A stretch of DNA of 33,493 nucleotides, from the NCBI GenBank assembly GCA_030265145.1, contig JARBES010000129.1, forward strand, positions 34,443,439-34,476,931. The letters run 5' to 3'. Position 1 is the first letter of the stretch. Every line of letters starts with the position of its first letter. This document shows, one piece after another, positions 1 through 13,800 of this stretch. This DNA is from Strongylocentrotus pallidus (lineage: Eukaryota; Echinodermata; Echinoidea; Camarodonta; Strongylocentrotidae). The notes below the pieces were generated by a model. The model was not told the origin of the DNA. It did no database searches and saw only the letters and a program-made list of their open reading frames with translations. Both the position numbers and the translations under genes were made by a program.

Positions 1-480
1 GGGGTGGGGGGCGGGGGGGGCCCCCCCCCCCCCCCCCCCCCCTCCCCCCTATGATCTCGGCCGTCTCTCTCTCTCTCTCTCCCCTCTCTCTCCCTTCTCT
101 CTCTCTCTCTTCCCTCTCTCTCCCTTCTCTCTCTCCACTCTCCCCTCTCTCTCCCTTCTCTCTCTCCACTCTCTTTTCGTCTGTATTTTTCTTCATCTCC
201 ATCTCCCCTATTACACCTTCACTTCTTTAGCGCCATCTCTAAACTCTTCAAAATTAAATCTTATTTCTGATTGCCTTTTAATGCGTCTTTCTTTTTGCCT
301 TTTCTATGTACGGTATAACTCAAATCATCCATTTTCCTACATTTTTTCTAAAAAATACTAAGTGAATTCTGCAGATCTAACCGATAAAAGCAATATTATC
401 TGTTTGGAGTCAGAAGAGCGTAATTTGTATACTGTTAACACAGAGTTAAAGCCCTTCAGGCTCTGAACAGATTACTATAC
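1..480. repeat. G/C homopolymers, CT-rich tract, then intron sequence
   Basis: 1-50 is runs of G then C, and 64-175 is a CT microsatellite. The rest is AT-rich intron of the UBR2-like gene. No UBR2 C-terminal coding block is visible. The homopolymers at position 1 look like a contig edge. Confidence 0.8.
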
Positions 481-660
481 CTGAGAAAGACACCAGACCC
501 AGATCCACACATGATAGCATGTGCAGTACAGGCTCCCACTGATTCTCCATTGATCTCTCTCTGACAGCAGTAACTCTGAGAACATACCACAGTCCCGCAG
601 ACCAGGCACATGGCTGGGGCTCGACTGTCACTCTGGGTTGTGCTGTTACCACGTGGGCAC
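481..660 (-). CDS. UBR2: UBR2-like exon 32 (C-terminal Cys/His-rich domain)
   Basis: Encodes CPRGNSTTQSDSRAPAMCLV, then CGTVVCSQSYCCQREINGES and VGACTAHAIMCGSGSGVFLR. It matches CPKSGGDKSRAPTLCLVCGSLLCSQSYCCQTELEGEDVGACTAH of UBR2. The cysteines and histidine of this zinc-binding region are all kept. The frame differs from the longest open frame over this stretch. The remaining exon(s) lie below position 1. Confidence 0.95.
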
Positions 661-3600
661 CTAGACCGATAGGTAGCAAGAGATTACATAATATTATTTT
701 ACTTTTAGAGCAACCACTTCTTTCCTTTGTAAAGTTTAATTTCTAGACGGTTAAAGATATTAGATTTATAAATGTCTGTTCTTGGGAATATATTTTGACT
801 TTAGCAGAGCTCCCATGGTCATGCACTCAAGGAATTTACTTACAAGGTACCTACTGGCTACACCTGGGTAAAAAGTAGCAATGTAGAATGGCGTTTTGCC
901 AAATGATTATGACACAAGTGGCACAGCTGGGAGTCTTACTGTAATGTACGGTGAATAGCAAGAAAGATTTGAATTCATTCCCATGACTCCAAAGAATATA
1001 CCTTACAAGAAATGATCACTGAAGTACCCCTTACATGCACAATGAAGAGATGAAGACTAAAACGCCTTGAATAACTTTAGAAAGTGATTGAAGACTTACG
1101 CAAACAATGATCTGTCATTCATGAGGTCACTGTAGTCTCGAGGCAAGTCAATTAGCTGGTTTATCTCGATGGGATACCTACAGCATTCAAATACAAATTT
1201 AGCATATAAGAATCCTCAAGAAATTCAGAGTACACAATATATAATGCCATCTTCAACGCACGAAAAGAAATCAAATATCAATATATTTTGTCAGGTATTT
1301 ATTAATGAATGAAAAATTGAAATTGATGTTGGTATTTATCATTTAATAACAAAATATATCAATCATAATCACACAAAATACCATTAGAAAATTAATTCTA
1401 TGGAAGATAGATAATGACACGATCCTCTAAATGTTCATCCGAATGCTTGTCTATAAAATGAATTCCAATCTATGCCATCCCCTTTACCATCCCTAGACTC
1501 ACCTGACAAGAGTAGGATTGTGTTCAGTCATCTTGATCCTGATGGATGGATGAGAGCACCATCTTTTGATCATATCTTCCATGATAGGTGATGCTGAACA
1601 GTCTAGGAGGGTAGCTAGGTTGGTAGGTAAGCCAAGGTACTTACACAGTGGTTCAAACTCATCTATGCCTGCATCTATAGAGGGAAACACATTCAAATAA
1701 CATCAGGGTATGAAGCAATGTCATGAGCAGTTGATATGGTTTGACATCAAGTAAATATGTAGAATTTAAATCATTCAAGTGATTATTAAATCTTGGCACC
1801 TGCACAGAAAAGTGGAACAAGTAAAACATAATACAATTCTTGAAACATTTTTTCCCCAACTTTAAACTATTCGATTGTCCTTGCCTCTTACTTTTCTCTT
1901 TAGTGTATTTTGTGTTTAAAAACATATCTCATTAATAGCATTTTTTTTTTAATTATACAAGACAATTTTGCACCTCAACAATGATTACTCCTCCTCCAAA
2001 TCAAGTGATAATTTCATTGTATTTTCATGTCACATATTGTTTTATCACCATTATCATATTTCAATTTTCTAAAGTAGTTTCAAAATTTACAGTAAGAGTG
2101 GTTGGAATATATATTTTTTGTCTGTTCATGCATAGTTGCAATATCCACAGCAAGCTCAATTTTGTAATATCTGAATTATTTGGATATGAGAATTGCACAT
2201 CAATCCATTCCATCAAACGGTAAGTACCAAGAGTTTACAAATAAGATTAGAGAGTAATTAGAATAAAGCATTCAATCTTGTAATAAAATCAATTTTTAGT
2301 GATTGAAATCATGCATTTTAAAATTAAATTTAAGCTTTACTACGACCCCTTTCAATTAAAATATAAAATGAAAACATATCTGGTTGACATCTTCAAGGAT
2401 TTCCCATGGCATGATTCAGTCACTGAGTACTAATAACAAACCAGTGACCTAAACATTGAGCTGATGATCTGATTGAAACGATGGACCTATCATTCTACAC
2501 CTTACCTTCCTACTCAAGCAAGTCAAGTAAGTCTCACATCACACCATGCCTTCAACAAGCATGAACTCTAGATAAGAGAGAAGGGCCTACCCTGATTATA
2601 CTCTGAAAGTTGACTTTCGGTTTCTAACTCACTCTGAAGTTCTGCTGGACATGGAACACTGGTCAGGAAGTGGAAGAAGAGGGCAGCAGAGCGTAGGAAC
2701 GGCAGGCAGGATACCTGGACGTGGTTGACAAGCTGCCATCCAGGAGGGAGAGGGGCTGCTTCCAATCTGAACAAAAAGAATCATGATCAATACCACCAAG
2801 ATCAATATTACATCTCATGTAATAAGCCTAATCACTATCATGACCATCCTCAGCATCATATTCTATAATTAATCTCTCAACTAATGCAATCACAAATAAA
2901 TGTCAGCAAAAGTCACTTTTTCATCAACCTTTGATGGGTTTCGTCATCACCACTGCAAATAGCCTCTTCACTATCAAGTTTAACCCTCCCAAGTCTATCA
3001 ATTCCATCCTTTTAGAGTTCCTTATGAAAAAAACATTAAAAATCATAATCATCACAATGAACCCAACCTTATGTCAGGAAAGCTCAAATATAATAAACAC
3101 ACATCAGTCATCTGAAGTATAATTTTTCACTACATTTTTTTAGAAAAAGTGAACGTAAAGGTGATAACAATGAGTGTACAATCTTATATCTTGTAATCTT
3201 ATATTTCCATTCATAAAAAGATAACAATAAAAAAAAAAAATAGAAATACAAGTTATAAAAACATACACACAAATACACACTTTCACAATATACATGTATG
3301 TAAGAGGGAAAAAAGGGGGAGGGTGAATTAAATGCAGAGTGAAGGAAAGCAAAGCGAACTTACCCTGCATATTGTTTGAGCATTGAACAAGCTTGTAGAA
3401 GATCACGTCCTTCTTTGCTGTCATCAACACTGCTTCCTTCCTCTTCCATTGATTCTTCAACTGAAAATGAATGAAAATATGTTTTAAAAAGTCAGCAAAC
3501 TCCCTTTTATAAGATGGATACAGACACAAAATGTTATAAAACATTAAACAAAATTATAAAACTATAGAATTTTACAAATACATAATTATCTAGGAAAATC

Positions 3601-4777
3601 CTTTTTGATAAATATCTAGAAATATATCTATAAATAGAGTTCCTGTTTTTGCTACATGAAGTAAATACAGCATAAATTGAAGAGACAGTAAGGCAATACT
3701 ACATAGTCAATTCATTCATCTGGATCCTTTGATTGAACCATACCTTGGACTCCTCATACAGACAGCTATAGATTAAATTACAACACAAAGAGACGAGAGA
3801 GTAACTTACATGGGATATCTCTTGATGCAGTGAGTAGGACCTGGACTAGATGAGCTGCTAGAGCTACCCTCAGGAGATGATGATCACTGATTGGACCACC
3901 AAGCAGACTCATAGCTACTCTCTCATTGCTATTATACAGCCGAGGCAGTGACATGCACACACTCACCTGAACATTGAAAACAAAAACAAAAGGAAGTAGA
4001 GATCCATGGTTTTATATGAACAAATAAAAGACTGAAGAATAAAATGGATGCTCATTATTGAAAAGTAATCAAATTAAAGTAATTCTACAGATTCTGGCCA
4101 GATTAGTAAAAACTTCCAGAACATAAATAAGACTAAAAATGATCAAAAATAGCTTCTTGATGCAGATTAACGAGTCCAAGATCAACATTGAAGCTGATTT
4201 GGTCAAAAATGTTATGTGTTTTTTCAGGACAACGCAATCCTTTTTCTAACGGTGTGTACCTATGTACGGCAGCCGTACACACGCTTAGTTTTGTCCTGAA
4301 CTTAGAGTTGATTCTAATTCATTTAGCCCTTAACAAATATTGCAGGAAAATTCTTGAGCTTCTCAAAAATAAAACTCCTGGATGTTTTCATCCATTGAAT
4401 TTGAATTTGAATTCTTAATATAGGACTTTGCTAATTGTGTACCTTTCCACTGAACTTTACTTCATGTTTTTCCATCCATTTTCTAATTTCAACAAACTTG
4501 GCATCTGTGCTACTCTAAAGACGCATCTAAAGTCATTTTCAGCAATATAAACTATAAATCGATTCTAAGCAATAAATCACACAAAATGTATTCTTACCAG
4601 TAATGTGAAAACATCCATATCTAGGATACAAGGATCAGAGGGCCTCCCACTGGATTCCTGAGGATAGAGGGCTGTTTATACACACAAGAGTAAATCATGA
4701 AATGAAATAGGAGACAAACAGAAATATGATTCCCTTTAAATAGGCCTTTTGATTCATTATCACCTTCCAATACCAAA

Positions 4778-4810
<33 letters not shown>

Positions 4811-7800
4811 AGATGGGAGGGGATGAGTCAATCATACCTTCATCAAGTATTGCATTATAATACCAGTTATCAAGTTTGAAATACACTATTACCAACACAT
4901 AAACACAGAAAAGTCTTTTTTTTTAGTTAAATACTCCTTTATTATATATTTATATTCATTGTTACATTTTAAATAAAGAAGTTCAATAATACAATCATCG
5001 ACTTACCTGAGAGTAGTCTAATGGCATGCCTCTGCACATGGGCATAATTACACAGGCAGCTATTCACTACAGAGTATCTGATCAAACAACGTAGACAGTC
5101 CATCTGAAAATAACATATTTAAACATCATTCACTAATTTGATTTTTAATCATGTTTTATTTTTCTGTCCTTCTTAGCTACATATTCCTTTCTTTTTTTTT
5201 CAAGGAAAATCGATCTGTGAAAGCTTTCTAAGATTGATTGTAACCCATAATGCTTTCATAAATGTTTCAATTAACAAGCATGATGTCTTTGTATCTCAAA
5301 CTTCTGTCGAAATCTCTTCTTTTTTTTTGGGGGGGGGGGGGAGGGGGGAATTCGCTGCGCATTCACTTTCTTAGATTTCTTATTGCTCATAGAACTTCTA
5401 CAGTTTGCATTATTGCAGCCAGTTAAATAGTACAACAATTATTTTCTTGTCGCATGCATATGCATTTCTGTGACATCACTACCTGATGATTAAAGAGGAA
5501 TACGAGTCCACAGGCTTATCAGCAGTATTTCTAGCTCTATACTGATTGTACACTCAACTACCAAGCCTCTTAGTCCTACCTGTCTCTGTGACAATGCTCC
5601 AAACAGTGCTTTCCCTTCATTCCTTAGCTGAGTTTCTAGAATGAGACGAAACAGAAATGTAATGTTAAACAAACCATGTAGCATTTAACTGTTCATTAGG
5701 ATGGAAAACAAACTCATCAACTTTGTTTCATTCCGACACTTATCATATCACATAGTAGAATTTTTGCACAAAAATATCCATAATATAATAGAACATTGAA
5801 TTACATAAGTTTAAATGATCTGGGCAGCGTATCACAAAGAGTTATAATTGATCTTAAGTTCGATCAATACACGATGAGCCATAGACAGACTAAACGCTCA
5901 ATATTAACCTTACGATCAATCAAAAGGCTTTGTAATACATGGCCATGAACTCCTTTCATATGCAGAAAGATCATAAACTGTAACCCTTACCTGTGACTTG
6001 CACTGTATAGGCACATGTATTCCAGGCTAGTATAGCCATTCTGCTATCATCATCATACCCTGTAACCCTTACCTGTGACTTGCACTGTATAGGCACATGT
6101 ATTCCAGGCTAGTATAGCCATTCTGCTATCATCATCATACCCTGTAACCCTTACCTGTGACTTGCACTGTATAGGCACATGTATTCCAGGCTAGTATAGC
6201 CATCCTGCTATCATCATCATACACTGTAGCCCTTACCTGTGACTTGCACTGTATAGGCACATGTATTCCAGGCTAGTATGGCCATTCTGCTATCATCATC
6301 ATACACTGTAACCCTTACCTGTGACTTGCACTGTATAGGCACATGTATTCCAGGCTAGTATAGCCATCCTGCTATCATCATCATACACTGTAGCCCTTAC
6401 CTGTGACTTGCACTGTATAGGCACATGTATTCCAGGCTAGTATGGCCATTCTGCTATCATCATCATGAGGCATTACACCCAATCCAACCTGTAATGGGAG
6501 ATGTATAGCATTACTTAAAGTCATGGAAATGAAAAGAATTGCTATCTTACATGCATGTACTGTATCATCTTATATAGAAATTTTCCCTGAATGGATATTC
6601 TTTGCCCAGATATTTTTTAATGACAATTTGATCTAGAGAATCCTATGCCTAACTTGTGATGTGTTTGTTCAGATGTCACAAGAAAAGGAGCTTAATATAA
6701 CTAACCAAATGAAACAACAATTTCATTTCCATTCAGCTTGGATTTTCAATAGGTTGAACCCAAGCACATTCAGGTTCTGTTTTCTCATCATGTATAAAAG
6801 GGCTTTCTATATAAATCACAAAAAAGCTCAGGCAACAGGAAAAGTTGAACAAAAGTACATTTATATATGAAATCAAATGCAGTTAACACTTTATCTTGAA
6901 AACTAAAATGGCAATCACACACAACATAAACTTCTGTTTACTTACAGTGTAGGCAGATCTTGAAAAGTGTCTGATCATCTCTTTAACATTCTCTGATATT
7001 GGCAAGCTGAATTATTGACCAAAAGAAGAAAGAAGTATTTAATCAAGGATAATAAGATTTTACATTTGTATTTACACAAGTAGTCAACATTCCCATCCTT
7101 TATAACTTGAAATCACAATACATACATAGCACAACAAAATCTTGAGGAAGCTCTACTACTCGATATACCATTCCCCAATGAATGCACTCTGTTCTTAAGT
7201 AAAACATCTGTGTCTATTCAAAGTTAAGTGATGATGCAGGGAACAGATACACATAATTTTTTCCTCTTATACAACTACAATACTTTCTAAGTAAAATACA
7301 TGAATTTGAAACTGACCATGAAACCTGGATGAACTGGAAGAGCTGCTGAAACTTCTGGGAGACCGTTTCAGCAAGAAGCCGTTTCAGGGAAGGGATGGTT
7401 GAGATCTGAATGAAACCTACAAAATAAAACACAAGAGATAAATTCATAATGATAAATATACTGTATTGATTGACTGCAGAATGAAGAAATTATTGCATTG
7501 TCTTCCAAAAAAGACAAAAGAACATGTACTGAACTTCATCTATTCTGTAATGAGCTCACCAAAAGAAAAAAGACAAATGAATGACCAGAGGGTTTGAATA
7601 GAAATAGACAAACTTCTCTCTCTTTGAAAAGAATATGGTTCAAAATATTAGTTTTTTTCTGCCAATTATTTCATTTGATATTTTACAAAGTGATCCTCAA
7701 AAGATATATTCACAATAAGGCATACACATCTGGCAAACTCTTTAACGGTGTCTTCCGAAAGCTTGCAAAGCACATGAATCAGTGAATTAATAGCAAGGAG

Positions 7801-10800
7801 TACATCATTAGCATTGAATCTCACTCATATACTTACTTCCAACCCCTATCTCTCCTCCCTCCATAGCTCCTGGCATAGCTGTAGCTCCTTCCACTTTGCC
7901 CTCATCCTCCAGCTCCTTAGATCCCATCCCGTCTCCTCCTTCAGCAAGGCTTCCACCTTGAGCTCCTTCCTCTCCTCCCATCGCACCAAGCTCCATCTCA
8001 CCAGCCATCTCCTCCTCTCCTTCCTCCTTCTCCTCGATGTCCTCCTCATCTGAGGCGGCTGCACTGTTTGCTCCTGCCTCCATGGGGACCACGCCAGCCT
8101 CCTCCTGCTCCTTCTCAAACTCCTTCTGTTGGGCAGAGGCTTGGAGTGTCTTCTGGATGCCTTCAAGCCACTCCTGGAGATTGACTGCAGTCTCTGCAGA
8201 TTTTCTGTTTTATATAAATATAGTTTGTCAGTTACTGCTTGTCGCTAATCTTCAGTAATTTGTCAGAGAGCAGATGATGTCAAGTTTCAAAATTCTAATT
8301 CCAAGTCTTCCACATCACCTATGAAGTCCCAAACTATCATCTTATTCAAATACAATATATTGTTTTATTGCATGGATTTCAAATAGCCCAGCTGTTACAT
8401 CCCACTAAACATTCTATGATTTAATCTTCTCGTATGACAGCACAATCAATGAACACTCATAAAATGATATCATCACACAAAGGGATTCAAGGAAACATGC
8501 AATTTCTTCTTCGATTTCCTCCTCCAGTTCCGCCCCTATTATCTCCTCTACACACTATTTTTAATAAGCAGAAGAAGATGAAGGAAACTACTGCTCAAGA
8601 CAGGACAGATTTGAAGTGCAAACGTCTCATACACACACTCACCTTTCAACTGGTGCACCTTCCTGGGTCGCATTCTGTAATCCGACTACAGAGGGCAGCA
8701 GAGGTATGACTGTATTACTTAGCGTCTCACACAGTGGACATAGGAACTGATGTTGACTGATGTCATAGTTCAGGATCCCTCGCATTCTCAGGTTCCTTCG
8801 TTGCTCCTTGGCAAGCAGAGATTCAAAGAACCTATGCATAGCAAAATGACATAAATATTAGAATCAGATTGTAGTCCAACAACCGTGGAAGATCAAATAT
8901 ATTGAAATTATTTTGTTTTGGTAATCTTAAAACGACAAACAGCAATTTATATAATGACAAGCATTATAAAGGATAATTAAATTGACTAAAATTGCAATGT
9001 TGCAAAGTGAGGGTAATCTGTGTGGTAATGTAAATAAAATGATGTGGTTGCAAGCTTAACAGTAATCTTTTACTTGATTACATCGGATCCATTACAATCA
9101 CATTACAATTGATACATCCGTTATTATAACATTACAATGTTAATTGAATTGGTAATGATGATATAATCTAAGTTGACTTACCCTTGCCAGCATGTTGAAT
9201 GCATGATGTGACCACATGTACTCACATTGGTACCCCAGTACAGATCAGAACTAGCAAATAGTGGATCAAACTTCTCTGTATGTTCAAGTAAAGAATCACA
9301 ATTCAAAGATTAATTCATAGATTATCCAGTGCTACAATGAGCTTTATGGATTAGAATTGTGTATTTACGAATAGAAAAGTTTGTGTAAAGGAATATTAAA
9401 ATGCAGTATTATCATTATTATTCTTTAAATGAATCCCAAATGAGAATTTGAATTGGCCATTAATTAAATTAAATTTAAATTGCAAAATATTTCTAACTGT
9501 AAAATGGAAAACAAAACAATTTATTAGAATTCAAATTTCCTGTAGCATCTTACCCCCATCTTCTATTGTCTTTTGTCTTGCCTTTGAAAGAACTGTGGAT
9601 CTGAAATGAAAACAGAAACAAAAATCATGTTTACTTCTTTTAATATTATAACAGCTGCTATTTTAACTATCCTAGGTTGCGTATATCACCATTTACTGTG
9701 TAAATTAATGCTAGGCATAGCCAATTGTCTGCAGATGATTCTCATTACCAAAGTAAGTAATGGTGATCTGTGATCTGGAATGCATGCAAGTATGCGGACA
9801 ACAGACATTCCATAGTGATCCACAGGGGTGGAGAAAGTGAACAAACCTTAAGAATTATTGATAGTTTCTATTCCTTCGGAGGAAAGTTATTCACTTTCTT
9901 TAGACTTACTAATGGATGTATGGAAAACTTCAAATCCAAATACATAGTCACTGCTCTCGGGATACCTTTCATCGTTTTTAATCCAACCAATTGACATAAA
10001 TAAACTAGTAAATAAACTTCTACCTTACCTTTGAATGAAAGCAGCAAGTACCATGGCTTTACCATCGAAGGTGATATCTTCTTCCTCCTGACAGAGGATA
10101 CAGGTAGCTGTAGATGATTCAGCCATTACTGATGGACTATGACGAGGACCAAGGCAGCATGGATAGTCATGGGCATGTACATCACTGTGGGGATAGAAGC
10201 AACAGAACTTGATCACATCATTATTTGATATACGAAATGAAATAGATATATCCTTTACCTTCCAGCACATTTAAGAAATTAGCCTCTATCACGCCCTCCC
10301 CCTTTCCTTTAAAACATGTTATTCAAATTCATTCATATTATGTACTGTGAACAAATTTAGAGGTTATTCCTAAACAAGCTTGTTTTTAGAGAGAATACTT
10401 GATCGATCTCATTTCCAATGAACTAGCACCCTAAGCTAAATCTTCCTAAATGGTGCACAATGTTGGAGATGCCAGAAAGTATTGTTTTTTCAATATATAG
10501 GTCATTCATTCTAATTACTGCATGGATTCCTGTATACAAAAGTTATATAGAGTGGGCTGAAGAGCGTAACTTGTCTTCGCTCTTGATGGATTGCTAATCT
10601 TCTTATTATTAATACAAACCTACTTCAAAAGAAAATATACAATTTTTGTAAGAATACTATATTATCAGTGCTCCATTGTAGAGGCAGCTCCGTTAGAATG
10701 CTGAGTAAACAAAATAAAACATTAAGAGCAGGAGTGTCTTTAATGTACATCTACATACCCTGTCTCCATGCTACAAGTGGAAGCAGTTCGGTGACGGGGC

Positions 10801-13800
10801 GAACTGCCCTCATTGGTGGCATCAAAGAATTCTGGGTTCTCTCTGATGAAGTTTTTCTGCATGGCTGACATTTGTTTCATGAGATGTTCTCTTCTCTTCC
10901 TGGCCATCTCCTGTCTATTCCTCTTCTCCTCTGCCTCCTTGTCTATCTCCTCTGCTGAGCGTGCAGCCGGGGCTGGAGGAGGCTTCATCTGGGTGCTGGT
11001 TGAGTGTCCAGCTAGCTTCAGCATTGCCTCATATTTCTACAAACAAATCAAATGGTTCAGGGATGAGTTTCTGAAGGTTTGTAGATTTGTGTTTGATACG
11101 GTTACAGTGACCAAAAAACAAGGCAGTACCATCGATCATAAATTCTTTGTTGTAAGAATGTAGAATAATGTAGAATTTCTTTTACATAACACTGAATATG
11201 CATGAACTTTTATTTACTGGGGTTCCATACTGACTACACCCTTCATCTCATGACCTCTGCATAATGGATAAGCTGCTTAATAATGCAGCACTATGGTGTC
11301 ATCCCTATTCCTGTGCATTCTCTGCTCAATCAGATTTACAAGTACAACAAGGTGAACATTTCATAGAGTGAAGTGTTTGCTTATACTCTTCATCACAGAC
11401 TGCAATCTATGTACATGCATAACAAATTTTCACTCTAAAACTATGAATATATGAATAAAATAAAGATGAAATCAATTTCAGAATAATCTTCATAAGTAAA
11501 TTTAAATCATGGAAGAAACAATGGAGTATCTCACCTTGATGAGCCATTCCAAGAAGTCTTTGTTAGATTCAATCCTCTGATGTCCAACCAGGCTCTGNNN
11601 NNNNNNNNNNNNNNNNNNNNNNNNNNNNNNNNNNNNNNNNNNNNNNNNNNNNNNNNNNNNNNNNNNNNNNNNNNNNNNNNNNNNNNNNNNNNNNNNNTCT
11701 TTTTTTTTGGGGGGGGGGGGAATTCGCTGTGCATTCATTTTCTTAGATTTCTTATTGCTCATAGAACTTCTACAGTTTGCATTATTACAACCAGATGAAT
11801 AGTACATCAATAATTTTCTTGCCACAAATGCATTTCTGTGATACAGCCTTTATCAGCAGTATTTCTAGCTCTATACCGATTGTACACTGAACTACCAAGC
11901 ATCTTAGTCTTACCTGTCTCTGTGACAATGCTCCAAACAGTGCTTTCCCTTCATTCCTTAGCTGAGTTTCTAGAATGAGATAAACCAGAAATGTCATGTT
12001 TAACAAACCATGCAACATTTAACTGATCATTAGGATGGAAAACAATTTTGTTTTATTTCTACACTTACTATATCACAATACACAGATTTTGCACAAATAT
12101 CCTTAATAGAACATTGAATTACATTAGTTAGAATGATCTGAACTCCTTTCATATGCAGAAAGATTATAATTTCCAAATCTCTTTGGTGCATAGAGATGTT
12201 ATAATGTGATATGCTCTAAACAAGAACCGAATATTATTATTATTATTATTATACACAGTAACCGTTACCTGTGACTTGCACTGTATAGGCACATGTATTC
12301 CAGGCTAGTATAGCCATTCTGCTATCATCATCATGAGGCATTACACCCAATCCAACCTGTAATAGGAGATGTATAGCATTACTTAATCAAAGTCATAGAA
12401 ATGAAAAGAATTGCTATCTTACATGCATGTACTGTATTGTCTTATATAGAAATGTTCCTGAAATGTATATTCTTTACCCAGATATTTTTCAATGATCATT
12501 TGATCCAGAGAATCCTATGCTGTAACTTGTGATGTGTTTGTTCAGATGTCACAAGAAAAGGAGCTTAATATCATTAACCAAATGAAAAAAACAATTTCAT
12601 TTCCATCCAGCTTGGATTTTCAATAGCTTGAACCCTAGCACATTCAGGTTCTGTCTGCTCATCATGTATAAAGGGGCTTTCTATATAATTATAAAAAAGC
12701 TCAGGGAACATGAAAAGTTAAAATATACCCAAAGTACATTTATATTTTAATCCAAATGCAGTTATCACTTTATCTTGAAAACAAAAATGGCAATCACACA
12801 CAACATAAAAGTCTATTTACTTACAGTGTAAGCAGATCTTGAAAAGTGTCTGATCATCTCCTTAACATTTTCTGATATTGGCAAGCTGAATTATTGACAA
12901 AAAGAAGAAAAAAGTATTTAATCAAGAATAATAAGATTATATTTACACATGCAGTAAACGTTCCCATCCTTTATAACTTCAGATCACAATACATACATAG
13001 CACAACAAAATCTTGAGGAAGCTCTACTACTCGATATACCATTCCCCAAAGATGCACTCTGTTCTTAAGTAAAACATATGACTGTGTTTATTCAAAGTTA
13101 AGTGATGATGCAGGGAACAAACACAACATTTTTTTTTGTACAACCACAATACTTTCACAGCAAAATACATGGATTTGAAACTGACCATGAAACCTGGATG
13201 AACTGGAAGAGCTGCTGAAATTTCTGGGAGACTGTTTCAGCAAGAAGCCTTTTCAGAGAAGGGATCGTTGAGATCTGAATGAAACCTACAAAATAATACA
13301 CAAGAGATACATTCACAATGATAAATATATTGTATTGCTTGACTGCAGAATGAAGAAATCATTGCTTTGTCTTCCAAAAAAAGAAATTAACTTCATTTAT
13401 TCCATGCAATGAGCACACCAAAAGGAAAATGAAAAATGAATGACAAGGGAGGTTTTGATACAAATAGACAAACTTCTCTCTTTTAGAAAAGAATGTAGTT
13501 CTAAATGTGTGTTTTTTTCTACCAATTATTTAATTTGATATTTTACAAAGTGATCCTCACAAGATATATTCATAATAAGGCATACACATCTGCCAAACTC
13601 TCAAAGCTTGCAAAGCACATGATTCAGTGAAACTTGTAAATATCTTGGAATGTAATATTTTCTTGATACCTTATAATTAATAGCAAGGAGTTACATCATT
13701 AGCATTGAATGTCACTCATATACTTACTGCCAACTCCTATCTCTCCTCCCTCCAAAGCTCCTGGCATAGCTGTAGCTCCTTCCACTTTGCCCTCATCCTC

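Larger units (their letters stand above)
5318..11597. repeat. Duplicated block, copy 1 (exons 14-24)
   Basis: This 6,280-bp block matches 11698-17397 along its whole length in the same orientation. It carries exons 14 (cut) to 24. Introns differ by scattered substitutions and small indels. Larger differences are the 82-bp minisatellite (six units here, one there) and a 125-bp foldback element present only here. It ends abruptly at the N gap, and the match begins at a T/G homopolymer. It is probably one haplotype of a heterozygous locus. Confidence 0.93.

Noticed and set aside
1981-2223. Plus-strand hydrophobic ORF in the intron after exon 29
   Set aside because: AT-rich chance frame with no domain, no conserved motif and no support from splice signals.
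5979-6468. CRISPR-like array
   Set aside because: Units are contiguous 82-bp copies of an exon end with no unique spacers, in an animal genome.
7814-8258. Plus-strand and alternate-frame ORFs over exon 20 (also 13705-14057)
   Set aside because: They are shadows of the acidic exon. The minus frame with matching splice phases is the real one.
11502-11825. ORFs spanning the first run of N
   Set aside because: They read through unknown bases. Only the exon 14 fragment at 11535-11597 is supported.
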